Part shown: piece by piece, positions 52,417 through 61,677 of the stretch
Numbering within the stretch: position 1 is the first letter of the stretch
Layout: every line of letters begins with the position of its first letter
Assembly: GCF_023638035.1 (NCBI RefSeq)
Contig: NZ_JAKRVX010000004.1
Span: 124,001 to 188,000, forward strand
Length of the DNA stretch: 64,000 bases
Origin: Natronocalculus amylovorans
GTDB lineage: Archaea > Halobacteriota > Halobacteria > Halobacteriales > Haloferacaceae
Reading direction: 5' to 3'
The notes under the pieces: generated by a model
The model's database searches: none
What the model was told of the DNA's origin: nothing
What the model saw: the letters and a program-made list of their open reading frames with translations, nothing else
Translations under genes and position numbers: made by a program

Positions 52417-53388
52417 TCATTTTAATCCGTACGCCTTGACATCAATTTCAAGCAACTCTCTCATTCCGTCGATAAAATCATATGCATCAACGCTTTCTAA
52501 TCCGTGATTGGTCTGTAACAGATCTCGATAGGTTCGGTTCCACTGCATGAGCAGTTCTTGCTCGATTGACGTATCTCGAATCCGATCGATAATTGTCGCT
52601 GTCGACACCGCTGATGATTGAAGTTCCTCAATTGTTACTACTCCGCGATCAATCGCGGTCACAACAACGTTTGACGTGTAGTCATCTTCGGCAAGTTCCC
52701 GCTCCCATGTCGTTACCCAATTACCAATTCTGGCAAGTTTCTGTGCCTCCCATGTAATATCTCTAAATTTGGATAGATCATTGACCGAAAATGACGGCGA
52801 GAACGCAATATCAATCCCAACATAACAGAATAGCAGCATGTTGTATGTATCATACTGCTCGATCGCGGTTGGGCTTGTAATCTCAGGGCCATCGTTGACA
52901 AGGCGATTATAATCCATCGTGTTCAACGACTGACGGATATCAAACTCGAGAAGTTGCCGGAATTCCTCACGGCGTGGTGCTTTGTCTAAGAATTCGATCG
53001 TTTGTGCCCATGTATCTTCAAGCAATGCAAGCTGTGTGCAATCAACTAAATCGCTATCGTACACCGGATCAACGTTTGAAAATGGAATTTTCCGGCCTTG
53101 CTCGAATGTTCCATGGTCACGATGGCGCTCTGAGATATCATCGAGGATCGTCATAAAAACCGAGAACCCGAATTTTGCTTTTCGAGCCGTGTTTCTATAT
53201 TTCGGTGGGACAGTTGACAACTCAAATTTTGGGAACACGTAGTAGAGCCATTTCCAGAGCAACTCATCTCGATCGTCGGTGATCTCTGCATATCTCGACA
53301 ACAGTTGATCAAATTCGGTCGGAACCGACACTGACTGCATATTTTTGACGAGCTTTTGCTCTCCCGCACGGTGGGTTTCTATAGACAT
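52417..53388 (-). CDS. class I terpene-synthase-like protein
   Basis: Start at ATG 53388 (MSIETHRAGE), 323 residues, all-alpha, no membrane segments. DDISE at residues 83-87 fits the DDxx(D/E) metal site, and 140 residues later N223-T227-E231 in IGNWVTTWERELAEDD fits the NSE/DTE site followed by the typical ELA-x-x-D tail. The spacing and length match bacterial class I terpene synthases, which ionise prenyl diphosphates and cyclise them. Alternatives such as a chain-elongating prenyltransferase are less likely because only one Asp-rich motif exists. The gene is AT-rich compared with neighbours, and CGATCG-poor, pointing to acquisition. It is divergent from an SDR gene. Confidence 0.65.
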   Translation of the reverse strand: MSIETHRAGEQKLVKNMQSVSVPTEFDQLLSRYAEITDDRDELLWKWLYYVFPKFELSTVPPKYRNTARKAKFGFSVFMTILDDISERHRDHGTFEQGRKIPFSNVDPVYDSDLVDCTQLALLEDTWAQTIEFLDKAPRREEFRQLLEFDIRQSLNTMDYNRLVNDGPEITSPTAIEQYDTYNMLLFCYVGIDIAFSPSFSVNDLSKFRDITWEAQKLARIGNWVTTWERELAEDDYTSNVVVTAIDRGVVTIEELQSSAVSTATIIDRIRDTSIEQELLMQWNRTYRDLLQTNHGLESVDAYDFIDGMRELLEIDVKAYGLK

Positions 53389-53594
53389 TTCAACTGTCCA
53401 GTGCCGTCCACCTGTATTAAAATTCAGTATTCTATAAATTAAATTTAAATTAAGTACTAACAAATTAAATATATTTCAGAATCGTGTGATAGTATCTCAC
53501 TCTGAATAGGTGTACACATCGTATGAATCCCCCCGATTGCCAGTAAACAGTACACACCCGTACAGTTTTTACGTTCCTTCGAGTGGACAGTAGT

Positions 53595-54437
53595 ATGGAT
53601 ATACCAGATCTCACCGACAAAACAGCATTCATCACTGGCACAACGCGTGGTATTGGAAAATCGATTGCACTTGCGCTTGCCGAAGCCGGGTGCAACATTG
53701 TCTCAACAGGAAAAACAGTCGATGACAGTGAGAGTGACCTCGAAGGGACGATCCACAAAACCGCAGCAGCATGTGCTGAACATGGTGTTGAAACGCTTGC
53801 TATTCAATTGGATGTTCGAGATCCTGCTGCTGTTGAAGCTGCAGTTGAGCATACTGTTGATACATTTGGTGGCATTGATATTGTTATTAACAACGCAAGT
53901 GCGATCCAACTCGCGAACATTGCGGATCTCCCACCGAAACGATTTGATCTCCTCACTGACGTGAACATTCGCGGGACGTTCCTCGTCTCACGCGCGTGTA
54001 TTCCACACCTGCAAGCCAACGAAGACGGTGGCTGGATTCTTACGAACGCCCCGCCAATTACGGTCGATCGCGCTCCAGGGCTTGCCCCATATGCGTGGTC
54101 AAAATTAGGGATGTCGTTCTTGACGCTCTCACTTGCGCACGAACTGAAAAGCGATGGTATTGGTTGTAACACGTTTTGGCCCGAAACTGCGATCGACACC
54201 CGTGCAACACGATACTTCGGATTGGGAACCGAAGACGACTGGCGAACACCGGAAATCGTTTCGGATGCGGTGCTCTCGATCCTTACAAATGATCCAGCGG
54301 AGTACACTGGAAATGCACTGTATGTCGAAGACATACTCCGAGACGCCGGTGTAACCGATTTTTCGGAATATAATGTGACCGCGGGTGACCCCGCGCCGAT
54401 GTCAAAACAGATGTTTGAACTCGAAGGTGGGTTCTAA
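53595..54437 (+). CDS. SDR-family oxidoreductase
   Basis: Start at ATG 53595 (MDIPDLTDKT), 280 residues. NAD(P)-binding TGTTRGIGKS at residues 13-22, NNAS at about 97-100, catalytic Tyr and Lys in YAWSKLG and the Ser upstream in the usual relation. The C-terminal half (NTFWPETAIDT, PAEYTGNALYV) resembles HSDL2-like reductases. It is divergent from the terpene-synthase-like gene, so a role in oxidising a terpenoid product is possible but only suggested by position. Confidence 0.9.
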   Translation: MDIPDLTDKTAFITGTTRGIGKSIALALAEAGCNIVSTGKTVDDSESDLEGTIHKTAAACAEHGVETLAIQLDVRDPAAVEAAVEHTVDTFGGIDIVINNASAIQLANIADLPPKRFDLLTDVNIRGTFLVSRACIPHLQANEDGGWILTNAPPITVDRAPGLAPYAWSKLGMSFLTLSLAHELKSDGIGCNTFWPETAIDTRATRYFGLGTEDDWRTPEIVSDAVLSILTNDPAEYTGNALYVEDILRDAGVTDFSEYNVTAGDPAPMSKQMFELEGGF

Positions 54438-54583
54438 CAAACTATCATATAGTTAGTAAACGACTTTTCTTTGTTGTATTATATTTGCTGTGTATTGGTC
54501 GATCGTCTCTCAATTATGTTCACAAGTATCATCTCACACTACTACTTTATGACCTCACAGCGCTATCCTTTCTGTGATCTACA

Positions 54584-55309
54584 ATGATTCAAGAGTCACT
54601 ACAATACCTACGAAACGGTGATGATCCGCTCAAGACAGTTCTTATCGGTGGGCTTCTTGTTATTCTCTCGCCCTTGCTCATCCCGTTGTTCACATTGACC
54701 GGTTACATTCTGTCAGTACTTCGACGCACATCGAACGGTGATGACACACCGCCAGTGTTCGCTGAGTGGGTTGACACAACGATCGATGGTGCAAAAGCAT
54801 GGCTTGTTATGTTCGTTTACGTCGTTCTCCCCGGAATCATCCTGACAACCGCGGGTGCTCTTGCTGTGGTTTCAATCCTTTCGGTTTCAGCACTCCCTGC
54901 TGAACTACAGGCATTCGCTGGCATCCTTGGATTCGGTACTGTCGCACTTTTGTTCCTCCTTGGAACGATCGCTGCACTCGCCGGATTATACATCACACCC
55001 GCTGCCGTTGCGAACTACGCCGACACAAACAGTATCCGCGCCGGGTTTGCACTCCGAACGCTCTGGCCAGTGCTCACCTCGCGTGAGTATCTTGTTGGTT
55101 GGTTAACCGCTGCTGTTGTGATCCTCGTTGGCTCGTTGGCCGCTGGATTAGCCGGCTCGATCCCTGTTGCCGGCTTCATCGTTGGCGCAGTGGTGAGCTT
55201 CTACGCACTCGTTTCTGCGTACTACATCATTGGCCAGACGTGGGAGGATGTACGACCGCAACTCGCAGAAAAAAACGGGCAAACCACAACTGAACAAGCA
55301 GCAGTCTGA
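54584..55309 (+). CDS. DUF4013-family membrane protein
   Basis: A 241-residue protein with four to five hydrophobic segments. The opening LQYLRNGDDPLKTVLIGGLLVILSPL and GYILSVLRRTSNGDD are the DUF4013 hallmark, with PPVFAEW following. Common in haloarchaea, function unknown. The C-terminus is polar. Confidence 0.88.
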   Translation: MIQESLQYLRNGDDPLKTVLIGGLLVILSPLLIPLFTLTGYILSVLRRTSNGDDTPPVFAEWVDTTIDGAKAWLVMFVYVVLPGIILTTAGALAVVSILSVSALPAELQAFAGILGFGTVALLFLLGTIAALAGLYITPAAVANYADTNSIRAGFALRTLWPVLTSREYLVGWLTAAVVILVGSLAAGLAGSIPVAGFIVGAVVSFYALVSAYYIIGQTWEDVRPQLAEKNGQTTTEQAAV

Positions 55310-55361
55310 TACAGAGACTACTGCCCAATTCGCTTTTTTAGATTGATCACGTAGCGTTACC

Positions 55362-55631
55362 ATGGAGGTTCCAACAGCGCAACCCTCACGGTGTCCTGTC
55401 TGTGATTGTCCGTATGAATCAGTTTCACAGCACGATCGTGGTGTGATGGTCAATCTCCTCGATAACCCCCGTTACCAGCGCGTCTGCTTCGAGCCCGAGA
55501 CGATCGATGATGTTCCCCAACTGCTGTTCTTTCATCATAATCATGAACAGCTTAATACATCACAAGGGAGCGAGCGGCCAACGCTCGGAGAGACGGCTAT
55601 CGATAAACCCAACTCTCCCCCGTCACATTAG
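55362..55631 (+). CDS. small CxxC protein
   Basis: An 89-residue protein with CPVCDCPYESVSQHDRGVMV and VCFEP, a cysteine-rich fold then HHNHEQ. The visible metal ligands would be Cys/His. A similar small CP-x-C, VNLLDNxRYxRVCFEP protein recurs in haloarchaea. Function unknown. The tail (TSQGSERPTLGE) is disordered. Confidence 0.7.
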   Translation: MEVPTAQPSRCPVCDCPYESVSQHDRGVMVNLLDNPRYQRVCFEPETIDDVPQLLFFHHNHEQLNTSQGSERPTLGETAIDKPNSPPSH

Positions 55632-55645
55632 AACTAAAAGATACG

Positions 55646-56674
55646 TCAGACCCACGCCTGCTCTGTGAATTCTCCAGACTCGATCTCCCGTTCAATCTCA
55701 CGAACGGTCGCCTCATCAACGCTAACAAGATGACAGAGCGGATGTCCCGGTGCGGCAACTGGGTTCTGCAACACACCCACAAGAAGACCCGTAAATGGTG
55801 CTGTAACAATCTTCTCTCTCGTTTTGAAGTGGTTTGTGATCGTACAGATGGTGTCTCCTTCATATACAAGCGGATGCTCATACTGCATGTCGACGAGTCC
55901 ACCCGTGTCTGCACGGAGCCAGGTCTTATCCTTTGCTGAGTCAATAACTTTCGTCCAACCAGGCCATGTTACTGGCTCTCCTGGCAGGAGTTCATACTCC
56001 GCTAACACGCTTTCAATACCGTGGAGTGCCCGATCGATAAGCGCCGGCTGGAAGCTGTGGGCTTTCCCCATCTCGACAGTAATTGTGGGAATTCCATCCG
56101 TTGTTGCGACGGATCGCAAACTGCTCCCATCTGCATCTCCGGAGAGAATAAGATTCGATCCAAACGATCGGGCGAGCCGCTTGACAGCCGGATTTGCCAT
56201 ATCTGCTCGAACGTGATACATCGTCGTCCGATTCCGTGTTGATGTGTGCAGATCGATTCCGAGATCACACTGTTTGATGAACGTCGAGTAGATTGCATTT
56301 GCCATCCGCTCTGCCGTGTTTGACTGTGCTTTCCCGGGAAACGATCGATTCAGATCAAGGTCATAGATCGGAATATATCGCTGTTGAGCAAGGTACCCCG
56401 GAACATTACAGACATGGATACACACAAGCGTCCCATGAATCTCCGATGGCGTGTAGCGATCGGCAACCTCTTGAACAACTTTCACCCCGTTAAGTTCGTC
56501 ACCGTGGAGTGCGGCTGTAATATAGACAACGGGTCCGTCATGCTCGCCATTGATGATTGTGACGGGAACCTCGACTGGATCCCCAAGATACGTTTCGCTA
56601 ATCTCATATCGAATATGTCGCACATCACCCGGATCAACCTCTGCATCATATCTGAATGGCGGTTGCTTTGCCAT
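55646..56674 (-). CDS. succinylglutamate desuccinylase/aspartoacylase-family protein
   Basis: A 342-residue M14-like zinc amidohydrolase. The zinc motif AALHGDELNG (His, Glu) is at about residue 55, followed by DLDLNRSFPG, then IDLHTSTRNRTTMYHV (third His) and TVEMGKAHSFQ as the catalytic Glu region. It probably deacylates an N-acyl amino acid or related substrate; which one cannot be read. Convergent with the small CxxC gene. Confidence 0.9.
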   Translation of the reverse strand: MAKQPPFRYDAEVDPGDVRHIRYEISETYLGDPVEVPVTIINGEHDGPVVYITAALHGDELNGVKVVQEVADRYTPSEIHGTLVCIHVCNVPGYLAQQRYIPIYDLDLNRSFPGKAQSNTAERMANAIYSTFIKQCDLGIDLHTSTRNRTTMYHVRADMANPAVKRLARSFGSNLILSGDADGSSLRSVATTDGIPTITVEMGKAHSFQPALIDRALHGIESVLAEYELLPGEPVTWPGWTKVIDSAKDKTWLRADTGGLVDMQYEHPLVYEGDTICTITNHFKTREKIVTAPFTGLLVGVLQNPVAAPGHPLCHLVSVDEATVREIEREIESGEFTEQAWV

Positions 56675-56725
56675 GACTGGTACTTACAGGCAAAGAACGA
56701 ATAGTTCCCGGTTCATATACTCATT

Positions 56726-58048
56726 GTGTCCTCACTGCTTCACCAGCCGATCGATATCGGGACGCACACCCTCCGCAACCGGCTCTATCGAGCACCGTTG
56801 TTGGAGTGTGCTGGAAACGGGCCGGATGCGATTGAGACACTCATTAGCGATCTCGTCCCTGCTGCCCGATCGGGTGCTGGATTGATCTGTCAAGGGGCAA
56901 CGATAGTCCGGTCACCCGGTGGCTGTGCTGCGCCCGAGATGACGTATGTCGATGACCCGAAGTTTGTTGCTGATCTGCAGCAGCTCACCGATCGCATACA
57001 CGATCACGGCAGTTCGATCGCCATCCAACTCGAACACGGCGGCCTTCGGAGCATGGAGACGTGGCATGCTGGATACCGATCGACGCATCCAACGCTCACC
57101 CAACTGGCAGTCTCTCGGCCACCACCACTGCTTCGGCTGCTCGATCGGTGTGGGTTTCTCAATTATAACTCACAGGTCCTCTCGACGGATGACGTGTATG
57201 AACTTGCCGCAGCGTTTGGCCGATCGGCAGGCTACGCAGCCGATGCTGGCTACGACATCATCCATCTTGCTGGCGCAAATATGGGAATTATCCATCAGTT
57301 TCTCTCCCCATTCTACAATCGACGGACAGACGAATTTTCGGATGGCGTTCGATTCCTTGAGGTCGTGTATGATGAGATTCGATCGCAGGCTGGCTCGATC
57401 CCAATTATGACAAAAGTTCCCGCTGAATCGGCTGCTCCGCGAGTCATTCGACGCCGGCTCACAACAGCCGATGCAATTGACATCTGTTGTCGCCTCGAAC
57501 AAATTGGATTTGATGCTGTTGTCCCAGTCTCCGGCTCTGTGTTTTGGGATATGAGTATCATCAAAGGCGAGTACCCCGCCCGTGCGTGGAATGATGACCG
57601 GTTCAACTCCGGCTATGCGGACGCGTTCGGTGGCCGGTCGCGATCGAAACTCGTTGCATTCGGCAACTGGGTTGAATCACTACTGTACGATTTCACGCCA
57701 GCGTGGAATGCGGGACTCTGTGCGGCCGTTAGACGGACGGTTGACATCCCAGTGCTTGCGGAGGGTGGGATTCGAACACGAGGAGAGATCGATCGACTCC
57801 TTGGTACTGAGTGTGATCTGGTCGGACTTGGACGTCCATTCTACGCCGAGCCTGAACTCCCTGCCCGACTGCTCTCCGATCGGGCAACCGCAGACACTGC
57901 CGTTGTGTGTGAAAACTGTAACAACTGCACGGTCCCGCAAGCAGCCGGCGAACCAGGTGTCTGCCGTACGCCAGCGGTACTCAAACGCGCTGGTGAACTT
58001 CGAAAGGCTGGTGCGTATGAGTACGAACACACCCAAGACCACGAGTGA
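56726..58048 (+). CDS. NADH:flavin oxidoreductase (old yellow enzyme family) with Cys cluster
   Basis: Start at GTG 56726 (MSSLLHQPID), 440 residues. A TIM-barrel of the OYE type: LHQPIDIGTHTLRNRLYRAP, IAIQLEHGG, HLAGANMGIIHQFLSPFYNRR, and VLAEGGIRTRGE. The C-terminal CENCNNC...C spacing matches the 4Fe-4S cluster of 2,4-dienoyl-CoA reductase-type members, though the second FAD/NAD domain of those enzymes is absent. It reduces alkenes of unknown identity. The VOC gene starts 91 bp downstream, on the same strand. Confidence 0.88.
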   Translation: MSSLLHQPIDIGTHTLRNRLYRAPLLECAGNGPDAIETLISDLVPAARSGAGLICQGATIVRSPGGCAAPEMTYVDDPKFVADLQQLTDRIHDHGSSIAIQLEHGGLRSMETWHAGYRSTHPTLTQLAVSRPPPLLRLLDRCGFLNYNSQVLSTDDVYELAAAFGRSAGYAADAGYDIIHLAGANMGIIHQFLSPFYNRRTDEFSDGVRFLEVVYDEIRSQAGSIPIMTKVPAESAAPRVIRRRLTTADAIDICCRLEQIGFDAVVPVSGSVFWDMSIIKGEYPARAWNDDRFNSGYADAFGGRSRSKLVAFGNWVESLLYDFTPAWNAGLCAAVRRTVDIPVLAEGGIRTRGEIDRLLGTECDLVGLGRPFYAEPELPARLLSDRATADTAVVCENCNNCTVPQAAGEPGVCRTPAVLKRAGELRKAGAYEYEHTQDHE

Positions 58049-58139
58049 GACATGTCGACACAGTTCAACGGACATCGATGTCACGTGGAGACACCGTTGT
58101 TGCTACGGAGTATATGCGTACAGAGCGAGTAGGTACTGT

Positions 58140-58772
58140 ATGAGCAATACACCTGCAGATCAGCTTGATGAACCAATTACTGCGGAGACGCCAGACAGCG
58201 CTGTTGGCGTCACTGGCGTCGACCACATTACGCTCGTCGGGAGCAATGCTGAAGATACCATCAACTTCTACCGCGATATTCTGGGCCTCTCGCTCGTCCT
58301 CAAACAACCAAATCTTGATGCACCCCACGTAACACATCTCTTCTTTGATGCTGGAGATGGTCGGATTATTACGTTCTTTGTTGAGGACGATCGCCAATCC
58401 AATCGTGGCCCACAACGGACGCCGCTCGGTGGCGTCCACCACATCTCCTTCAGTTTTGAGCCCGATCGGCTCGAAGAAGTTAAACAGGGATTGTTGGACA
58501 ACGGACACCGATTCAACGAATTTAACCGTGGAATCTTCTACTCGCTGTACACCACTGACCACAACGGGTTCGTGATCGAACTCTCGACGGACAAGTATGA
58601 GATCCCGGACGATCGACGCGGGGAAGTGCTTGCCCTTGCGCACAAAAAGCGCGTTGAAGACGGCTCCGAATACGCCAAAGGCGAGCACCTCAAAGCAGCG
58701 CTTGAAGAGCTCGGACTTCCTGTTGAGGAGGCTGCACTCCCTGAAACTGCCTCCGGTGCTGGTGGGTTGTAA
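58140..58772 (+). CDS. VOC/glyoxalase-family protein
   Basis: Start at ATG 58140 (MSNTPADQLD), 210 residues. VDHITLVGSNAEDTINFYRD and ILGLSLVLKQPN start the first beta-alpha-beta unit; GGVHHISFSF and HNGFVIELSTD provide metal-binding His and Glu, giving two paired units as in dioxygenases or glyoxalases. The last 40 residues are a charged helical tail. The substrate is unknown; the neighbour is the OYE gene. Confidence 0.85.
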   Translation: MSNTPADQLDEPITAETPDSAVGVTGVDHITLVGSNAEDTINFYRDILGLSLVLKQPNLDAPHVTHLFFDAGDGRIITFFVEDDRQSNRGPQRTPLGGVHHISFSFEPDRLEEVKQGLLDNGHRFNEFNRGIFYSLYTTDHNGFVIELSTDKYEIPDDRRGEVLALAHKKRVEDGSEYAKGEHLKAALEELGLPVEEAALPETASGAGGL

Positions 58773-58804
58773 GCGGCAAACCGATTATTATACAAATCAG
58801 CGTG

Positions 58805-60535
58805 CTATCTTTGCCTCTCTTCTGCAGTGTGAGTAGCAACTTCGAATATCGCTCCGTCATCCGATCTATTTCGCACTGAAATATCCCATTCATGGGCATG
58901 TACGAGCGATTCAACGATTGCTAATCCGAGACCGGTGCCACCGTCACGATCGGAATATCCGTATTCGAAGATGTCGTCGTGTTCTTTCGGTGGTATTCCA
59001 GTGCCATTATCAGCCACATAAAAGCCACCCTGGGTTCCATCCCCGAATTCCGGTACGCCAACAGTAACCGTCACATGGCCCTCGTTGTGCTCAACCGCAT
59101 TCTGAAAGAGATTTTCAAACAGGCGCGCCAGCAACACTGCATCACCAGAAATTTCATATCCTGGAGGGAGTTCCACCGTTAGCGTCGCATCTGTCGGATT
59201 ACGTTCTCCCCACACACGAGTGATGAATGGTTCAAGCTCGATCGGATCCGGGTCAACAACTGCCGTTTTTGCACGTGACAACGCAAGGAATTCCTCGATC
59301 ATCGTCTCCATTCGGTCGTGGGCTTTGCGTACCTCTTCGAGCTCTTCGGAACGATGTTCGTCCTGTGCAAGCGACAGATACCCTTTGGCAGTTTGTAGTG
59401 GCCCGCGAAGATCGTGTGACACAACGGATGCAAACCGATCGAGCTGCTCGTTTTGTTGCTCAAGCGTCTGCTCTTTTTCTTTTTGTGCAGTTATCTCTTC
59501 GATCGTGATGACAAACCCAGCTGGCTGTGTAGCCTGTAACTTGATCGGAGATTTTGTCACGATCGCGTGCCACGGTTGTGCCGTTGATTCGATTGTTTGT
59601 TCGACTTTCATCGCTCCGGTAGTGTCTAACAGTGTCGCCGCTTCAGGCAGGGCTGCCGATAGCTGTGAGCCGACAAACGTATCATTTTCAGCCTCGATTC
59701 GCGACGAAAACGCAACGTTATGATCAATCACACGTCCCGTAATCGTCGTCACTACCACGGCCGTATTCATCTGCTCGACTGCGATTTTCCGCCCGATTGG
59801 GGCGACCTCAAAGAGCCGATACCTGATAATCGAGATACCAAACAGTATGGCAGACCCTCCAAATGCAAACTGCATTGGGTTTGATTGCGGACTCACAATA
59901 TGTAAAAAGACGAGAACATTCACAATGACCGGAAGTGTGAACGCGAAGCCAATCATGAGTATCTGACTGACGACCAGCGAATCACGCTGGACGTACAAAA
60001 ACTGAAGCAAGACGACACAGCCAACCGAATAGAGCGCGTACGAATATAGTTGCCACGCGTAAAACGGCGTTTTGAGCGTCCGTTCAATCGTTACATACGA
60101 ACCGACCGTCACCCCAAACACGCTAGTTGGTTCTACCGTAGTCATGTACCCAGTATACATCCATGTTGGATTCGCCCATACGACCGACCCAATAATGAGG
60201 ACGTGCATGAGCGCACCGAACCCAAGCAAGCGGGTAAACAGAACACGCCGGTTAGTATAACTAAGTGTAAACCACAAAAATGTGTACAACAAAAGTGGAA
60301 TAACAACTGCATTACCAAGATTTAGTATCGTAAGCCGCCACTCGAGCGGTGTCGTTATTTCTGCGGCAACAGTAAGCACCAGTAGTATCGAAAGGACCCC
60401 AACATAGCAAATAAATGCACGTAGATACTGCTGTCTGTATCCTTTCTGGTGATAGTAGATTCCATATACAGTGAGAGCCATTGTTGCACATCCAACCAGT
60501 ATCAACGGTGCTACTAATGGCGAAAGCTGAAACAT
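58805..60535 (-). CDS. 7TM sensor histidine kinase
   Basis: Start taken at ATG 60535 (MFQLSPLVAP), 576 residues. Seven hydrophobic segments (about residues 5-220) form a HisKA_7TM-type sensor, then a PAS-like linker (TTITGRVIDHNVAFS), a coiled coil, and the kinase core: H-box FASVVSHDLRGPLQTAKGY, N-box FENLFQNAVEHN and G-boxes DNGTGIP and GGTGLGLAI. It has no nearby receiver gene. An external or membrane-state signal is likely. Confidence 0.88.
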   Translation of the reverse strand: MFQLSPLVAPLILVGCATMALTVYGIYYHQKGYRQQYLRAFICYVGVLSILLVLTVAAEITTPLEWRLTILNLGNAVVIPLLLYTFLWFTLSYTNRRVLFTRLLGFGALMHVLIIGSVVWANPTWMYTGYMTTVEPTSVFGVTVGSYVTIERTLKTPFYAWQLYSYALYSVGCVVLLQFLYVQRDSLVVSQILMIGFAFTLPVIVNVLVFLHIVSPQSNPMQFAFGGSAILFGISIIRYRLFEVAPIGRKIAVEQMNTAVVVTTITGRVIDHNVAFSSRIEAENDTFVGSQLSAALPEAATLLDTTGAMKVEQTIESTAQPWHAIVTKSPIKLQATQPAGFVITIEEITAQKEKEQTLEQQNEQLDRFASVVSHDLRGPLQTAKGYLSLAQDEHRSEELEEVRKAHDRMETMIEEFLALSRAKTAVVDPDPIELEPFITRVWGERNPTDATLTVELPPGYEISGDAVLLARLFENLFQNAVEHNEGHVTVTVGVPEFGDGTQGGFYVADNGTGIPPKEHDDIFEYGYSDRDGGTGLGLAIVESLVHAHEWDISVRNRSDDGAIFEVATHTAEERQR

Positions 60536-60669
60536 TCGGCAATTAATATCAATCAAACAACCAATATATGTGTTGTCATTCAAACAGTATTTTACAGGAT
60601 CCAATAACGCTGTATTTGGTTGTGTACAATCAACACAATACTTATTCTCTCAGAGGCCCAATTTGAGGC

Positions 60670-61089
60670 GTGACCAGCCAAGACGAAATTGATGCCATTC
60701 GTGAACAGAAACGGAAAGCTCTTGAATCAAGACTGGATCAATCCGATTCAAACGCCACCGGAAGTACCACACCAACCGATCCGGTACACATTACAAGCGC
60801 AACCCGTCTCTCGGATATCACGAATACCAACCGTATTGTGCTCGTTGACTTCTTTGCAGAGTGGTGTGGTCCATGCAAGATGCTTGAGCCGACGCTGGAT
60901 GAGCTTGCAGCCGAATCCGAAGCCGCGATCGCCAAAGTTGACATAGACCAACACCAACAACTCGCCACACAGTACGGCGTTCAGGGGGTACCGAATCTGA
61001 TTCTCTTCGTCGATGGATCACCAGCTGAGCGCGTTGTAGGTGTCCAACCAAAAGCGCAGTTTGAACAGCTGATTGCCAGACACGCATAG
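60670..61089 (+). CDS. trxA: thioredoxin
   Basis: A 139-residue protein from GTG 60670. A charged N-terminal helix of about 35 residues precedes the thioredoxin fold: VLVDFFAEWCGPCKMLEP with active-site WCGPCK at about residues 62-67, and GVQGVPNLILF with the cis-Pro. It reduces protein disulphides in the cytoplasm. Divergent from the kinase gene. Confidence 0.93.
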   Translation: MTSQDEIDAIREQKRKALESRLDQSDSNATGSTTPTDPVHITSATRLSDITNTNRIVLVDFFAEWCGPCKMLEPTLDELAAESEAAIAKVDIDQHQQLATQYGVQGVPNLILFVDGSPAERVVGVQPKAQFEQLIARHA

Positions 61090-61144
61090 TCTGAGAAGCC
61101 GACTAGTACACCAGTGTTATCAACGGCCTGTCTGAATAGCAGGT

Positions 61145-61660
61145 ATGGATACGATCATTCTACTTATCAGTGGCACCATTATAACATGTCTGCTCCTCCT
61201 CTGTAGTGCATTCTTTTCAAGCTCCGAGACGGCAGTGTTTGCGCTCCCGTCAGACTGGGTCGCACAACAAGCAACAACAGATGATCCGCGTGCGAAGGCG
61301 CTCAAAAAACTGCATGGTGACCCCCATCGATTGCTGGTGACGCTTCTTGTGGGCAATAATATTGTCAATATCGCAATCTCAAGCATCATTACGATGCTCG
61401 TCATCGGCTACCTACCGGCTAGCGTCTCTGTCGTTGTCGCAACAATCCTCACAAGTGTTATCATCTTGTTATTTGGTGAGATTGTTCCGAAAGCATATGG
61501 GCTTGCAAATGCGCAAACATGGTCGCTAACGATCGCCAACCCAGTTCGGTTTGTTGCGTGGGCGCTTTCTCCACTTATTTCGATCTTTGATGGAATCACG
61601 CGCCGCATGAGTGCGTTCATCACTGTAGACACAGCCATCGAAAGACCCTATAGCGACTGA
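61145..61660 (+). CDS. DUF21 (CNNM-type) membrane protein lacking CBS domains
   Basis: A 171-residue protein consisting of the DUF21 membrane domain: SAFFSSSETAVFALP at the N-terminus, LVGNNIVNIAISSIIT, and FGEIVPKAYGLANA. Four hydrophobic segments. Larger family members add CBS and CorC domains; these are missing, but similar short forms exist. It may take part in divalent-cation transport. Converges with the RND gene. Confidence 0.85.
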   Translation: MDTIILLISGTIITCLLLLCSAFFSSSETAVFALPSDWVAQQATTDDPRAKALKKLHGDPHRLLVTLLVGNNIVNIAISSIITMLVIGYLPASVSVVVATILTSVIILLFGEIVPKAYGLANAQTWSLTIANPVRFVAWALSPLISIFDGITRRMSAFITVDTAIERPYSD

Positions 61661-61677
61661 ACACTGCTGCGTTACAC

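Noticed and set aside
52417-53388. Reading the terpene-like gene as squalene/phytoene synthase or a chain-elongating prenyltransferase
   Set aside because: Those families have two Asp-rich motifs; here the second site is N-x3-T-x3-E, as in class I cyclases.
61145-61660. The DUF21 protein as a truncated pseudogene
   Set aside because: It ends in a normal stop after a complete DUF21 domain, and CBS-free short forms exist in the family.
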